DNA from: Algimonas porphyrae
GTDB lineage: Bacteria > Pseudomonadota > Alphaproteobacteria > Caulobacterales > Maricaulaceae
Assembly (NCBI RefSeq): GCF_041429795.1
Contig: NZ_CP163424.1
Location: forward strand, 310,001-374,000
Direction of reading: 5' to 3'
DNA length: 64,000 bases
Of this stretch, positions 23,614 to 32,122 are shown in pieces. The notes under the pieces were generated by a model that was not told where the DNA came from, made no database searches, and was given only the letters and a program-made list of their open reading frames with translations. The position numbers and the translations under genes are program-made. The first letter of the stretch is position 1. Each line of letters begins with the position of its first letter.

Positions 23614-24468
23614 ATGACACCGATCCAACTGGCAGATCGCGACTGGGCGATCGGCGGCACCCATACGCCACTTGCCGTGATTGCCGGCATCAATGTGCTC
23701 GAAGATGAAGGCCTGTCGCTGGAAGTCGGCACGGAACTTAAACGCATCTGTGTCGATCTCGGGCTGCCCTACGTTTTCAAGGCCAGTTTCGACAAGGCGA
23801 ACCGCTCTTCGATCACGAGCTTTCGGGGGCCGGGACTGAAGGCCGGACTGGCGCATCTGGCGCGGATCAAGGCGGCGCTGGACGTACCGATCTGCACCGA
23901 CGTTCACGAACCCGATCAAGCCAAGGCCGTCGCGGCCATTGCCGATATTGTCCAGATCCCGGCTTTCCTGTGCCGCCAGACGGACCTGGTCGTCGCTATC
24001 GCGCGCGAAACGCAGGCAGCGGGCGGTGTCATTCATGTCAAGAAGGCTCAGTTCCTGGCCCCTTGGGATACAAAAAACATTATTGCCAAGATTGGCGAAG
24101 CCGCCCCGGATGTCGGCGTGATCCTGTGCGAACGCGGCAGTAGTTTCGGCTATAATAATCTGGTCGTGGACATGCTGGGAATCGGCGCAATGCACGATCT
24201 GGGCGTGCCGGTCACGATCGATGCGACCCACGCCGTACAGTTGCCCGGCGCGGATCCGCGCACGGCGGGCGCGTCGACGGGCGGTCGTCGCGAAGGGGTC
24301 CCCATCATCGCCAAGGCCGCCGTGGCGAGCGGTGCGGACGGCGTATTCCTCGAATTTCATATTGATCCGGATGCGGCGCTCTGCGATGCACCGAGCTGCC
24401 TGCCGCTCTCCAGCGCGCGGGATTTGCTGAGCACGCTCAAACGTGTGCGAGAGGCCGTCCAGGGATGA
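23614..24468 (+). CDS. kdsA: 3-deoxy-8-phosphooctulonate synthase
   Basis: The 284-residue enzyme condenses arabinose-5-phosphate with PEP to give KDO-8-phosphate for LPS. Clear motifs are PYVFKASFDKANRSS, GLKAGLAHLARIKAALDVPICTDVHEP, IVQIPAFLCRQTDLVVA, VHVKKAQFLAPWD, LCERGSSFGYNNLVVDM and DATHAVQLPG. Start ATG follows AAAAGGAGCG. It heads an operon with kdsB and a phosphatase-like gene, each coupled by short overlaps. This is the first certain host gene after the prophage. Confidence 0.97.
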   Translation: MTPIQLADRDWAIGGTHTPLAVIAGINVLEDEGLSLEVGTELKRICVDLGLPYVFKASFDKANRSSITSFRGPGLKAGLAHLARIKAALDVPICTDVHEPDQAKAVAAIADIVQIPAFLCRQTDLVVAIARETQAAGGVIHVKKAQFLAPWDTKNIIAKIGEAAPDVGVILCERGSSFGYNNLVVDMLGIGAMHDLGVPVTIDATHAVQLPGADPRTAGASTGGRREGVPIIAKAAVASGADGVFLEFHIDPDAALCDAPSCLPLSSARDLLSTLKRVREAVQG

Positions 24469-25289
24469 TCGCGCCAGCTGCGCATATCCGCACACTGATT
24501 GTCATCCCGGCACGCTATGGTTCGACGCGCTTTCCCGGCAAGCCACTGGCCGAGATCGGCGGCAAAAGCATGCTGCGGCATACAGCTGAAACGGCTGATG
24601 TCGTCGCCCGCGCGGCACCGGGCCGGGCTTATGTCGTAGCCACGGATGATGACCGCATCAGAGATCATTGCGAGGCGCACGACCTGCCTGTCGTCATGAC
24701 CGATCCGGATTGCCCGTCCGGCAGCGACCGCGCCATGGCGGCCTGTCACATGGTCGCGCCGACGGCGGAGATCATCGTCAATCTGCAGGGCGACGCGCCG
24801 TTTACGCCGCCCGACTATATCGAACATTGTCTGGCCAATCTGGCGGACGACCCGGAGGCCGACATGGCCACGCCTGTCGTGCCGCTCGATTGGGCCGCGC
24901 TCGATCAGCTTCGGGCGGATAAACGCACCACACCTTTTTCCGGAACCACGGCGATCATCGACGGCGCGACAGGCCGCGCGCGCTGGTTCTCAAAGACCAT
25001 CATCCCGGCGATCCGCAAGGAAGAAATCTGGCGTCAGCACGAGGAACTATCCCCCGTTTTGCGCCATGTCGGGCTCTATGCCTATCGGCGCGCGGCGCTG
25101 GAACAGTTCATGGCGCTGGCGGAAAGCCCCTATGAGCGCACGGAAGGGCTGGAACAACTCCGCGCGCTGGAAGCCGGAATGATCATCAGCTGCGCCCGCG
25201 TCGATCCCGCACCCGTTAGCCTGTCCGGCATCGATACGCCGGAAGATCTGGCGCGCGCCGAAGCGCTGCTGGCCGGAATGTCTCACTAA
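24465..25289 (+). CDS. kdsB: 3-deoxy-manno-octulosonate cytidylyltransferase
   Basis: The 274-residue enzyme activates KDO with CTP to CMP-KDO. The N-terminal VIPARYGSTRFPGKPLAEIGGKSMLRH is the nucleotide-binding signature; VATDDDRI, NLQGDAPF and VGLYAYRRAALEQF follow in order. It is slightly longer than the usual 245-255 residues because of its N-terminus and an insertion around residue 120-150. ATG 24465 overlaps the kdsA stop. Confidence 0.95.
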   Translation: MIAPAAHIRTLIVIPARYGSTRFPGKPLAEIGGKSMLRHTAETADVVARAAPGRAYVVATDDDRIRDHCEAHDLPVVMTDPDCPSGSDRAMAACHMVAPTAEIIVNLQGDAPFTPPDYIEHCLANLADDPEADMATPVVPLDWAALDQLRADKRTTPFSGTTAIIDGATGRARWFSKTIIPAIRKEEIWRQHEELSPVLRHVGLYAYRRAALEQFMALAESPYERTEGLEQLRALEAGMIISCARVDPAPVSLSGIDTPEDLARAEALLAGMSH

Positions 25290-25879
25290 TGGGCTGGCTG
25301 GTCGTCGTCCGGCACGGCAATACGTTCGACCGAGGCGACAGGGTGCTGCGGGTCGGCGGACGGACGGATCTGCCGCTGAGCCGTTCCGGACAGGAACAGG
25401 CACAAGCGTTGGGGGCGCATTTCGCCGGGCAGAGTTTCGATCATCTTCTCAGCGGTCCGTTGCTGCGCCAGAGCCAGACCGCGGACGCCATTCTCAGCCG
25501 TCTGTCCCGTCCGGATCGATGGGCTGTCGAGACCGGATTGACCGAAATCGATTACGGTCCGGATGAAGGCCAGCCGGAAGATGACGTGATCGCCCGGATC
25601 GGACAAGACGCCCTGACCCGCTGGGACACGGACCGCATTCCCCACCCGGACTGGATGATTGACGCCGCCGCGCTCAGCGCCGTGTGGCGGGACCTGTTAA
25701 GCCGCGCGCAGACGCAGGACCTGATGGTCGTGACAAGCAATGGAACGGCGCGCTATCTTTTCGATCATGTTGCACAGGGGGATGCGCCGCTGAAACTGCG
25801 GACGGGCGCGTTCGGCGTCATCGCGAGCGGCCCGGACGAAGCGCAACTGATCAGCTGGGACGAACGCCCCGCGACATGA
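25289..25879 (+). CDS. Histidine phosphatase superfamily protein
   Basis: A 196-residue protein with the RHG phosphate-binding start (VVVRHGNTFDRGDRV), the second arginine (GPLLRQSQTADAIL) and the acidic TEIDYGPDEGQ segment of the phosphoglycerate-mutase-like superfamily. In place of the usual VSHGG motif it has VVTSNGTARY, so the second catalytic histidine appears missing. Its ATG overlaps the kdsB TAA, so it is translated with KDO enzymes. A role as a sugar-phosphate phosphatase for KDO-8-phosphate is possible because no kdsC is seen here, but this is an inference. Confidence 0.8.
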   Translation: MGWLVVVRHGNTFDRGDRVLRVGGRTDLPLSRSGQEQAQALGAHFAGQSFDHLLSGPLLRQSQTADAILSRLSRPDRWAVETGLTEIDYGPDEGQPEDDVIARIGQDALTRWDTDRIPHPDWMIDAAALSAVWRDLLSRAQTQDLMVVTSNGTARYLFDHVAQGDAPLKLRTGAFGVIASGPDEAQLISWDERPAT

Positions 25880-25928
25880 CCCCTCTATATGAGCCCGGTC
25901 ACATAAACCTTGGCCACATGAGTTCGGG

Positions 25929-26918
25929 CTACATGACTCCCTGCTTCAGAAAGTCGTGAATGTGCAGCAACCCGACGGGCGTGCCCCCATCCACGACAAA
26001 AACAGCCTGGATGCGCCGTTCATTCAGAAGGGCCAGCGCTTCGGCGGCAAGCTGACCGGGCGTAACCGTGACCGGACTGGACGACATGACATCCCCCGCG
26101 CGCAACGCCATCAGGTCCCGCCCGGCATTGCGGCGCAGATCGCCATCCGTAATGACCCCGATCAAGCGACCGGACATGTCGCAGATCCCGACAATCCCCA
26201 GACCGCTTTCGCTCATTTGCGCGATCGCGGCCGGTAGTGGCGCGTCGGCATCGATCAGGGGCAACATGCCTTGGCTGACAATATCGCCGACCGCCCGGAA
26301 CCCCGCGCCGAGCTTTCCACCCGGATGAAACGTCTTGAAGTCGGACGCCCCGAAAGCCGACAGCTTCAGCAAGGTCACGGCCAGCGCGTCGCCCAGCGCC
26401 AGGCTCATCGTCGTCGAGGTCGTCGGCGCAAGCGTCTCGGAGCAGGCCTCATCGGCTGCCGGCAGAAGCAAGGTGGTTGTCGCGGCTCTGGCCAGGGTGG
26501 AGTCAGCCCCGGACGTTATAGCGATCAGCGGGATCGAGAAGCGCGCACAATATTGCAGAATATCGGATAGTTCGCGCGTTTCTCCTGAATTGGACAGAGC
26601 CAGCACAATATCCTGCCGGCTGATCATGCCCAGATCGCCGTGACTGGCCTCAGCCGGATGAACAAACAGGGACGGTGTGCCGGTCGAGGCCAAGGTCGAA
26701 GCGAGCTTTCGTCCGATATGGCCGGATTTTCCCATGCCCGTGACGACGATCCGACCTTGTCCGCGACCGCGCATGTCGTGACAGAGGCGAACCGCCGCCT
26801 GAAACGCACCGTGCAACGAGTGGTCGGATGACACATCCAAGGCATTGATCAATGCATTCAGGCCATCGCGCTCGACCTGGAGGGCCTGCACGGCGTAATC
26901 TGTAGCATTATCGGTCAT
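25929..26918 (-). CDS. kdsD: Arabinose-5-phosphate isomerase (KpsF/GutQ family)
   Basis: The 329-residue protein converts ribulose-5-phosphate to arabinose-5-phosphate, the substrate of KdsA. It has an SIS domain (GRIVVTGMGKSGHIGRKLASTLASTGTPSLFVHPAEASHGDLG, LALSNSGET) at about residues 40-180 and two CBS domains at about 205-325 (GIVGICDMSGRLIGVITDGDLRR, IQAVFVVDGGTPVGLLHIHDFL). It converges on the kdsA-kdsB operon. Confidence 0.95.
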   Translation of the reverse strand: MTDNATDYAVQALQVERDGLNALINALDVSSDHSLHGAFQAAVRLCHDMRGRGQGRIVVTGMGKSGHIGRKLASTLASTGTPSLFVHPAEASHGDLGMISRQDIVLALSNSGETRELSDILQYCARFSIPLIAITSGADSTLARAATTTLLLPAADEACSETLAPTTSTTMSLALGDALAVTLLKLSAFGASDFKTFHPGGKLGAGFRAVGDIVSQGMLPLIDADAPLPAAIAQMSESGLGIVGICDMSGRLIGVITDGDLRRNAGRDLMALRAGDVMSSSPVTVTPGQLAAEALALLNERRIQAVFVVDGGTPVGLLHIHDFLKQGVM

Positions 26919-27222
26919 GAGGCATCAGTCAGAGATCAGAGTTCAGGGCACGGCTTCAGGGCTCAGGGTTCGAACCATATCGGAAAAGGCGCTTTTTCCG
27001 GGCGTGACCGCATAATGTCAACATATGGCGAAAGCATCGCCATGATACGGCGCAAATTTCGCCCTGATTAAGGGTCAGTCCCGGGAAAGTTCTCCCCGTG
27101 CGAGCGCGGGATTGCTCTACAGGCTTTCTGCCGCTACGGGCGCTGCCACGGGGTCCCGCCAAGGGCCGTCGTGACGGCTGAGCAGGTTCCAGCCTGGCGC
27201 AAATTATCGAGGTCAAGACGCT
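26919..27222. other. Divergent kdsD-glmS intergenic region with several hairpins
   Basis: This 304-base gap has no gene. It holds repeated CAGGG units (26931-26970), a hairpin CGGAAAA-N6-TTTTCCG (26981-27000) and, nearer glmS, CCCTGATTAAGGG and the distant pair CCCCGTG (27094-27100) with CACGGGG (27147-27153). It must contain the promoters of both genes. A structured glmS leader is possible but matches no known glmS element that I can recognise. Confidence 0.5.
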
Positions 27223-29037
27223 ATGTGCGGTATCGTTGGTATTATTGGTTCAAAGACGGTCACGTCCCGCCTGATGGCTGGTCTGCGTCGGCTCGAATAT
27301 CGCGGGTATGACAGTGCCGGTCTGGCAATTGCCGCCGATGGTGCGATCGATCGTCGCCGCGCCAAGGGCAAGATCGTCAATCTCGAAGCCGTCTTGACGG
27401 TCGATCCGCTGGATGGTCCCGTCGGCATTGCGCATACGCGCTGGGCCACACATGGCGCGCCGAGCGTCACCAATGCGCACCCGCACCGCGCGGGCCGGGT
27501 CGCCATCGTGCATAACGGCATTATCGAGAATTTCGCCGAAATTCGCGAAAAGCTCGCCCATCGCAATCTAGAATCCGACACCGACACGGAAATCGCGGCA
27601 CATCTGATCGATCACGAGATTGACCAAGGCGGCACTATTCAGGATGCGGTCGGACGCGCGCTGGCACAGTTTCGCGGGGCCTATGCACTCGGCATTCTGG
27701 TCGAAGACGAACCGCACCGCATCTATTGTGCGCGCCGCGGCTCGCCTCTGGCTGTCGGCATCGGCAAGGGCGAACGCTATCTCGGCTCGGACGCCATGGC
27801 GCTCGCGGCTCTGACGGATCAGCTCATCTATCTGGAAGAGGGCGACTGGGCCGTTCTGGAATCCGATTCGATCCAGATTTTCGATGATAACGGAACGCCT
27901 GTCGAGCGCGACATCACGGTCGTGCGCGGGGCGGACGATATTGCCGACAAAGGCAGCTTCGATCACTTCATGCTCAAGGAAATCCACGAGCAACCCGATA
28001 CGCTGGCGCGGACCCTCTCCCATTATCTGGATCTGGCCGCCATGGGCGTGTCATTGCCCGAAGAGCTCGATCTGGGCCAGATAAACCGCATCGTCATCGT
28101 GGCCTGCGGCACCGCCTTCTATGCGGGTATGGTCGGGCAATATCTGTTTGAACAGATTGCCGGCGTTGCCGTCGATATCGATATTGCCTCGGAATTCCGT
28201 TACCGCGAACCGGTTCTGGATCCGAACAGCCTGATGATCGTCGTGTCCCAATCAGGGGAAACCGCCGATACGCTGGCGGCTCTACGCTACGCCAAAGAGG
28301 CCGGTCTGAAAACGGCGGCACTGGTCAATGTGATGACCTCGACCATGGCCCGCGAAGCGGACGTCGCCATGCCTATCAATGCCGGGCCTGAAATCGGGGT
28401 CGCCTCGACCAAGGCGTTCACCTCGCAAGTCGCGGCCCTGGCCTGTCTGGCGGTCGGGGCGGGCGAATTGCGCGGGAAGCTCGATTCCGACTCTGTTGCC
28501 ACGCATGTACGCGAACTGATGGGCCTGCCGACGAAAGTCGCAGACTCGCTGAAAAGCGCCGCCGAAATCGCGACCATTGCCGGTACGCTGGCGGGCGCCT
28601 CTTCGGCCTTTTTCCTCGGTCGTGGCACGATGGTGCCGATCGCACTGGAAGGGGCGCTCAAGCTCAAGGAAATTTCCTATATTCATGCCGAAGGCTATGC
28701 GGCGGGCGAACTCAAACATGGTCCGATCGCGCTGATTGAAGACGGTACGCCCGTCATCGCTTCCGCGCCGATGGATGGCCTGTTCGAAAAGACCGTCTCC
28801 AATCTTCAGGAAGTCGCGGCCCGTGGGGCCCGTGTCATTCTATTCACGGATGCCGAAGGCAAGGCTGCCGCAGGCGATCAGGTCGATACATGTCTTGTTC
28901 TGCCGACTGCGCCCATGATCAGTGCGCCCATCGTTCAGGCCATCGGCCAGCAATTGCTGGCCTATCACACGGCACTCGCTCTGGGCACGGATGTGGATCA
29001 GCCGCGTAATCTGGCCAAGTCTGTTACGGTCGAATAG
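27223..29037 (+). CDS. glmS: Glutamine-fructose-6-phosphate aminotransferase
   Basis: The 604-residue enzyme makes glucosamine-6-phosphate, the first step to peptidoglycan and LPS amino sugars. It begins MCGIVGIIG, with Cys2 as the N-terminal nucleophile of the glutaminase domain (about 1-215; HTRWATHGAPS, HNGIIEN). Two SIS domains follow (VACGTAFYAGMVGQ, SQSGETADTLAALR; FFLGRGTMVPIALEGALKLKEISYIHAEGYAAGELKHGPIALI). The C-terminal LAKSVTVE is typical. It converges with an rfbC-like gene, with only three bases between. Confidence 0.97.
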   Translation: MCGIVGIIGSKTVTSRLMAGLRRLEYRGYDSAGLAIAADGAIDRRRAKGKIVNLEAVLTVDPLDGPVGIAHTRWATHGAPSVTNAHPHRAGRVAIVHNGIIENFAEIREKLAHRNLESDTDTEIAAHLIDHEIDQGGTIQDAVGRALAQFRGAYALGILVEDEPHRIYCARRGSPLAVGIGKGERYLGSDAMALAALTDQLIYLEEGDWAVLESDSIQIFDDNGTPVERDITVVRGADDIADKGSFDHFMLKEIHEQPDTLARTLSHYLDLAAMGVSLPEELDLGQINRIVIVACGTAFYAGMVGQYLFEQIAGVAVDIDIASEFRYREPVLDPNSLMIVVSQSGETADTLAALRYAKEAGLKTAALVNVMTSTMAREADVAMPINAGPEIGVASTKAFTSQVAALACLAVGAGELRGKLDSDSVATHVRELMGLPTKVADSLKSAAEIATIAGTLAGASSAFFLGRGTMVPIALEGALKLKEISYIHAEGYAAGELKHGPIALIEDGTPVIASAPMDGLFEKTVSNLQEVAARGARVILFTDAEGKAAAGDQVDTCLVLPTAPMISAPIVQAIGQQLLAYHTALALGTDVDQPRNLAKSVTVE

Positions 29038-29040
29038 CGC

Positions 29041-29595
29041 TCAGAAAGGCGTTTTGAAGGCTCCGAATGCCGGGGCGGCCGCATCCTTGGTGGATATGGC
29101 AGGGTCGGTTCCCGATAAGCCCCAATCTATGTCGAGGTCAGGGTCATTCCAGGCCACGCCTCCGTCGCAATCCGCATCGTAGTAGGCCGTGCATTTATAT
29201 TGCACGAGGCAGTGATCCGTCAGTGTGGCAAAACCATGCAGGAATCCCGGCGGAACCCAGAGCTGCGCGCCATTCCCGGCGCTCAGTTGAACCCGGACAT
29301 GCTGCCCATAAGTCGTCGAGCCAGAACGGATATCGACGGCGACATCGATGATCGCACCCTGCGTGCAGCGGACGAGCTTGCCCTGCGCGTGCGGCGGAGC
29401 CTGATAATGCAGACCACGGATCGTTCCCTTGCGCTCGGACAGGGACTGATTGTCCTGCACGAATTGCACGACCTCACCGATCGCATCCACAAAGACGCTC
29501 TGGCGGAACGTCTCCGCAAAATAGCCGCGCTCATCCACGAAACGGCGGGGCGTGAATAGGACGGGCCCGGATATGTCGAAGCGGTCGATCTGCAT
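29041..29595 (-). CDS. rfbC: dTDP-4-dehydrorhamnose 3,5-epimerase-like protein
   Basis: A 184-residue cupin enzyme of the RmlC type. Motifs are FVDERGYFAETF, VQFVQDNQSLSERKGTIRGLHYQAPPHAQGKLVRC, GAIIDVAVDIRSGSTTYGQ and LWVPPGFLHGFATL, with the catalytic His in RGLHYQ. It would epimerise the keto-sugar in dTDP-rhamnose synthesis, but rmlA/B/D are not adjacent, so another sugar pathway is possible. The start at MQIDRFD (29595) is chosen for family length; the ribosome-binding site is weak. It diverges from galE. Confidence 0.85.
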   Translation of the reverse strand: MQIDRFDISGPVLFTPRRFVDERGYFAETFRQSVFVDAIGEVVQFVQDNQSLSERKGTIRGLHYQAPPHAQGKLVRCTQGAIIDVAVDIRSGSTTYGQHVRVQLSAGNGAQLWVPPGFLHGFATLTDHCLVQYKCTAYYDADCDGGVAWNDPDLDIDWGLSGTDPAISTKDAAAPAFGAFKTPF

Positions 29596-29722
29596 GGTCT
29601 TGGTGGCATGGCGATAACGGTTGCAGCCGATCGTGCAAGAAGGTCGTAGCAGGGAGCGCTGCAACAGGTTAGTTGTCCGATCATGTCCAAGGGGCCGCAG
29701 GCCTTTCAAAAGGGAGCGACAA

Positions 29723-30763
29723 GTGAGCATTCTGGTCACGGGCGGTGCCGGCTATATCGGGTCGCATACAGCTGTCGCGCTGATCGAATCCGGACATGAC
29801 GTGGTCGTGATCGACAATTATTCCAATTCGTCGCCGGACGTGATCGCCCGTGTCGAAGCCCTGACCGGAGCGACCATCCCGGCCTATACGGCTGACATCG
29901 CCGACAGGCAGACAGTCACCCGGATCCTCAAGGATCATGACTGCGACACGGTCATGCATTTTGCGGGTTTGAAGGCGGTCGGCAACTCCGTCGCACAGCC
30001 TCTGGACTATTACCGTGAAAATGTTGCAGGGGCCCTGTCCCTGTTTGAAGCCATGCAGGCGGCACAGGTCAGACGTTGCGTTTTCAGCTCCTCGGCGACC
30101 GTTTATGGCGCGCCGCAATTTCTGCCCTTCACGGAAGACCATCCGCTCGCCCCCGCCAGCCCCTATGGCTGGAGCAAGCTGATGATCGAGCAGATATTGC
30201 GCGACCTGGCGATCAGCGACCCGGACTGGCGGATTGCCGTGCTACGCTATTTCAACCCCTGCGGCGCGCATCCGTCCGGACAGATCGGGGAAAACCCCAT
30301 AGGACGACCCAATAATCTGATGCCGTTCATCGCGCAGGTCGCAGTGGGACGCCGCCCGCATCTCGACGTGATGGGGGACGATTACGATACGTCGGATGGA
30401 ACAGGAGTCCGGGACTATATCCACGTCGTCGATCTGGCGCGGGGACATGTGGCGGCGCTGGATCTGATCGAACGGGAGACGGGCTGGAACGCCGTCAATC
30501 TGGGAACGGGGGCAGGCTATTCCGTCATGGACATGCTGCGGGCCTTTGAAAAGGCCGTCGGGCACCCGATTGCGCATAAGATCGGCCCGCGTCGGCCCGG
30601 CGATGTCGCAGCCTATTGGGCGGATACGCAGACGGCGGAAGCGCGCCTTGGCTGGCGCGCCGAGCTGGGGGTAGAGCGCATGTGCGAAGATCATTGGCGC
30701 TGGCAGCAGAGCCTGATCGCCTCTCAGGCGGAGCCCTCACACCCGGTCGGTGGCGGTCTCTGA
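29723..30763 (+). CDS. galE: UDP-glucose 4-epimerase
   Basis: A 346-residue short-chain dehydrogenase. Features are the Rossmann motif VTGGAGYIGSHTAVALIESGHDVVVIDNYSNS at the N-terminus, MHFAGLKAVGNSV, the catalytic SSSATVYG and YGWSK (Tyr-x-x-x-Lys), LRYFNPCGAHPSG and GTGVRDYIHVVDLARGH. It would interconvert UDP-glucose and UDP-galactose for surface sugars. GTG at 29723 follows AAAGGGAG by eight bases. A broken membrane-protein gene follows after the stop. Confidence 0.93.
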   Translation: MSILVTGGAGYIGSHTAVALIESGHDVVVIDNYSNSSPDVIARVEALTGATIPAYTADIADRQTVTRILKDHDCDTVMHFAGLKAVGNSVAQPLDYYRENVAGALSLFEAMQAAQVRRCVFSSSATVYGAPQFLPFTEDHPLAPASPYGWSKLMIEQILRDLAISDPDWRIAVLRYFNPCGAHPSGQIGENPIGRPNNLMPFIAQVAVGRRPHLDVMGDDYDTSDGTGVRDYIHVVDLARGHVAALDLIERETGWNAVNLGTGAGYSVMDMLRAFEKAVGHPIAHKIGPRRPGDVAAYWADTQTAEARLGWRAELGVERMCEDHWRWQQSLIASQAEPSHPVGGGL

Positions 30764-30779
30764 CAGGCCACGACAATGC

Positions 30780-31206
30780 CGAACGGACCTTTGCGGGTAT
30801 CTGCTTTATCGAAAATTCGGTTTTTCCCATTTCGCCGGACGGGATGCTGATTCCGATGGTACAGGCGGCACTGAAACGGGCCTGGCGACTGGTCACGATT
30901 GCGACGATCTTTTTTCGTAATCGGCGGCGCATTCGGCTATCTTCCCGGTTTGCGCCCATTCGATGCGCTGGCCATGCCGGTGCTGGACAATCTCGGCAGC
31001 GCCGTTGCGGTCGAAGAATTTTCTACCAATGTGAAAACATACGGCGCGATGGCTGTGTTCGGTGCGGCGCTGACACCCTTTCCCTACAAGGTCGTCACCA
31101 TCATGAGCGGCGCGCTGAAGATCAATTTCGGTGTCTTCATGGCGGCGTCGGTCTTTTCATCATGCTGGCCGCGCTCTACTGGGCCTATGTGACCCTCATG
31201 CACTAA
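30780..31206 (+). pseudogene. YqaA/DedA-type membrane protein, frameshifted and 5'-truncated
   Basis: Three pieces of one membrane protein are seen in alternating frames: FIENSVFPISPDGMLIPMVQAAL in frame A, then FFVIGGAFGYLPG ... YGAMAVFGAALTPFPYKVVTIMSGAL in frame B, then LFIMLAALYWAYV back in frame A. The changes fall near the T6 run at 30910-30915 and near 31150. The segments match the order in YqaA-like SNARE-associated proteins, but the usual 20 N-terminal residues are absent. Either the gene is decayed or the assembly has indel errors at these runs. Confidence 0.75.
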
Positions 31207-31244
31207 TCTTCGTGTTCTGGATTTGGCGCACGACCCTAACTAGA

Positions 31245-32060
31245 TTAAAGGCTGACGATGCGGCCAAAGCCATGCTCGGCAAAGGCCTGTCGCCGCGCAG
31301 GATCATCATCCGGCCCGGTCAGAAAAGCGGTGTCGCTTAGCGGCGGACAGGCTTGAAACTGCGTGATCCGGTCCAGCAGATTGCCGACGCGCCTGGCCAC
31401 GGCCTCGCCGCTGTCAATCCATGCGACGAGACGCGGAGCCGCTGCTTCCAGCTCGTCACGCAAGAGCGGGAAATGGGTGCAGGCCAGGACGATCGCATCC
31501 ACGGTCTCGCCTTGCAGGCCGTCGAAAAGCGGCGCGGTTTCGCGGCGGATGACGGCCATGTCGACCTCCCGGCCCGACAATTTGCGTTCGGCCTGCTCGA
31601 CCAGCGCCGACGAGCCGACCAATTCGACATGACAATCGGCAGCGTGGGCGGCGATCAGATCATCGACATAGGTCCGCCTGACCGTTCCCGGCGTTCCCAG
31701 CACCGCGATCGACCGAGTCTGCGACAGGGCGGCGGCGGGCTTGATCGCCGGAACGACACCGACAACGGGACAGTTCAGCGCCGCGCGGATCGTCGGCAGC
31801 GCCGTCGTCGAGGCCGTATTACAGGCAATCACGACCAGATCGGGATTGAGCATATCGCAGATGGGGCGCAGCAGCCCCGGCAGACGCGCGCTCAGCTGGC
31901 TTTCCGTTTTCTCACCATAGGGCCTGAACGCATCATCCGCCAGAAAACTGAGCGCAACATGCGGATGGGCGGCCCGGATTTCGGCTGCGATCGTCAGGCC
32001 ACCCACACCAGAGTCGAAAATAAGCGCATGAGGCGCGGGATGGGGCAAGAATGCAGTCAT
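31245..32060 (-). CDS. murI: Glutamate racemase
   Basis: The 271-residue enzyme makes D-glutamate for peptidoglycan. The N-terminal LIFDSGVGGLTIAAEI, the DDAFRPYGEKT segment, the two catalytic cysteines in VIACNTASTTAL and VLACTHFPLLRDEL, and VPAIKPAA are clear. It is transcribed away from the glycosyltransferase gene at 32123. Its end lies about 40 bases after the decayed membrane-protein gene. Confidence 0.94.
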   Translation of the reverse strand: MTAFLPHPAPHALIFDSGVGGLTIAAEIRAAHPHVALSFLADDAFRPYGEKTESQLSARLPGLLRPICDMLNPDLVVIACNTASTTALPTIRAALNCPVVGVVPAIKPAAALSQTRSIAVLGTPGTVRRTYVDDLIAAHAADCHVELVGSSALVEQAERKLSGREVDMAVIRRETAPLFDGLQGETVDAIVLACTHFPLLRDELEAAAPRLVAWIDSGEAVARRVGNLLDRITQFQACPPLSDTAFLTGPDDDPARRQAFAEHGFGRIVSL

Positions 32061-32122
32061 GGAGCGTGTCTTGGACCCGAATTAAGTTTATTTTGCGCAA
32101 ATGTCAGCATAGCGATCGCATT

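Noticed and set aside
25880-25928. Imperfect repeats ATGAGCCCGGTCACAT / ATGAGTTCGGGCTACAT between the convergent ends
   Set aside because: Too short and diverged to support a feature.
26960-26985. GGTTCGAACC resembling a tRNA T-arm
   Set aside because: No complementary stem bases flank the loop and no acceptor or anticodon arms are present on either strand.
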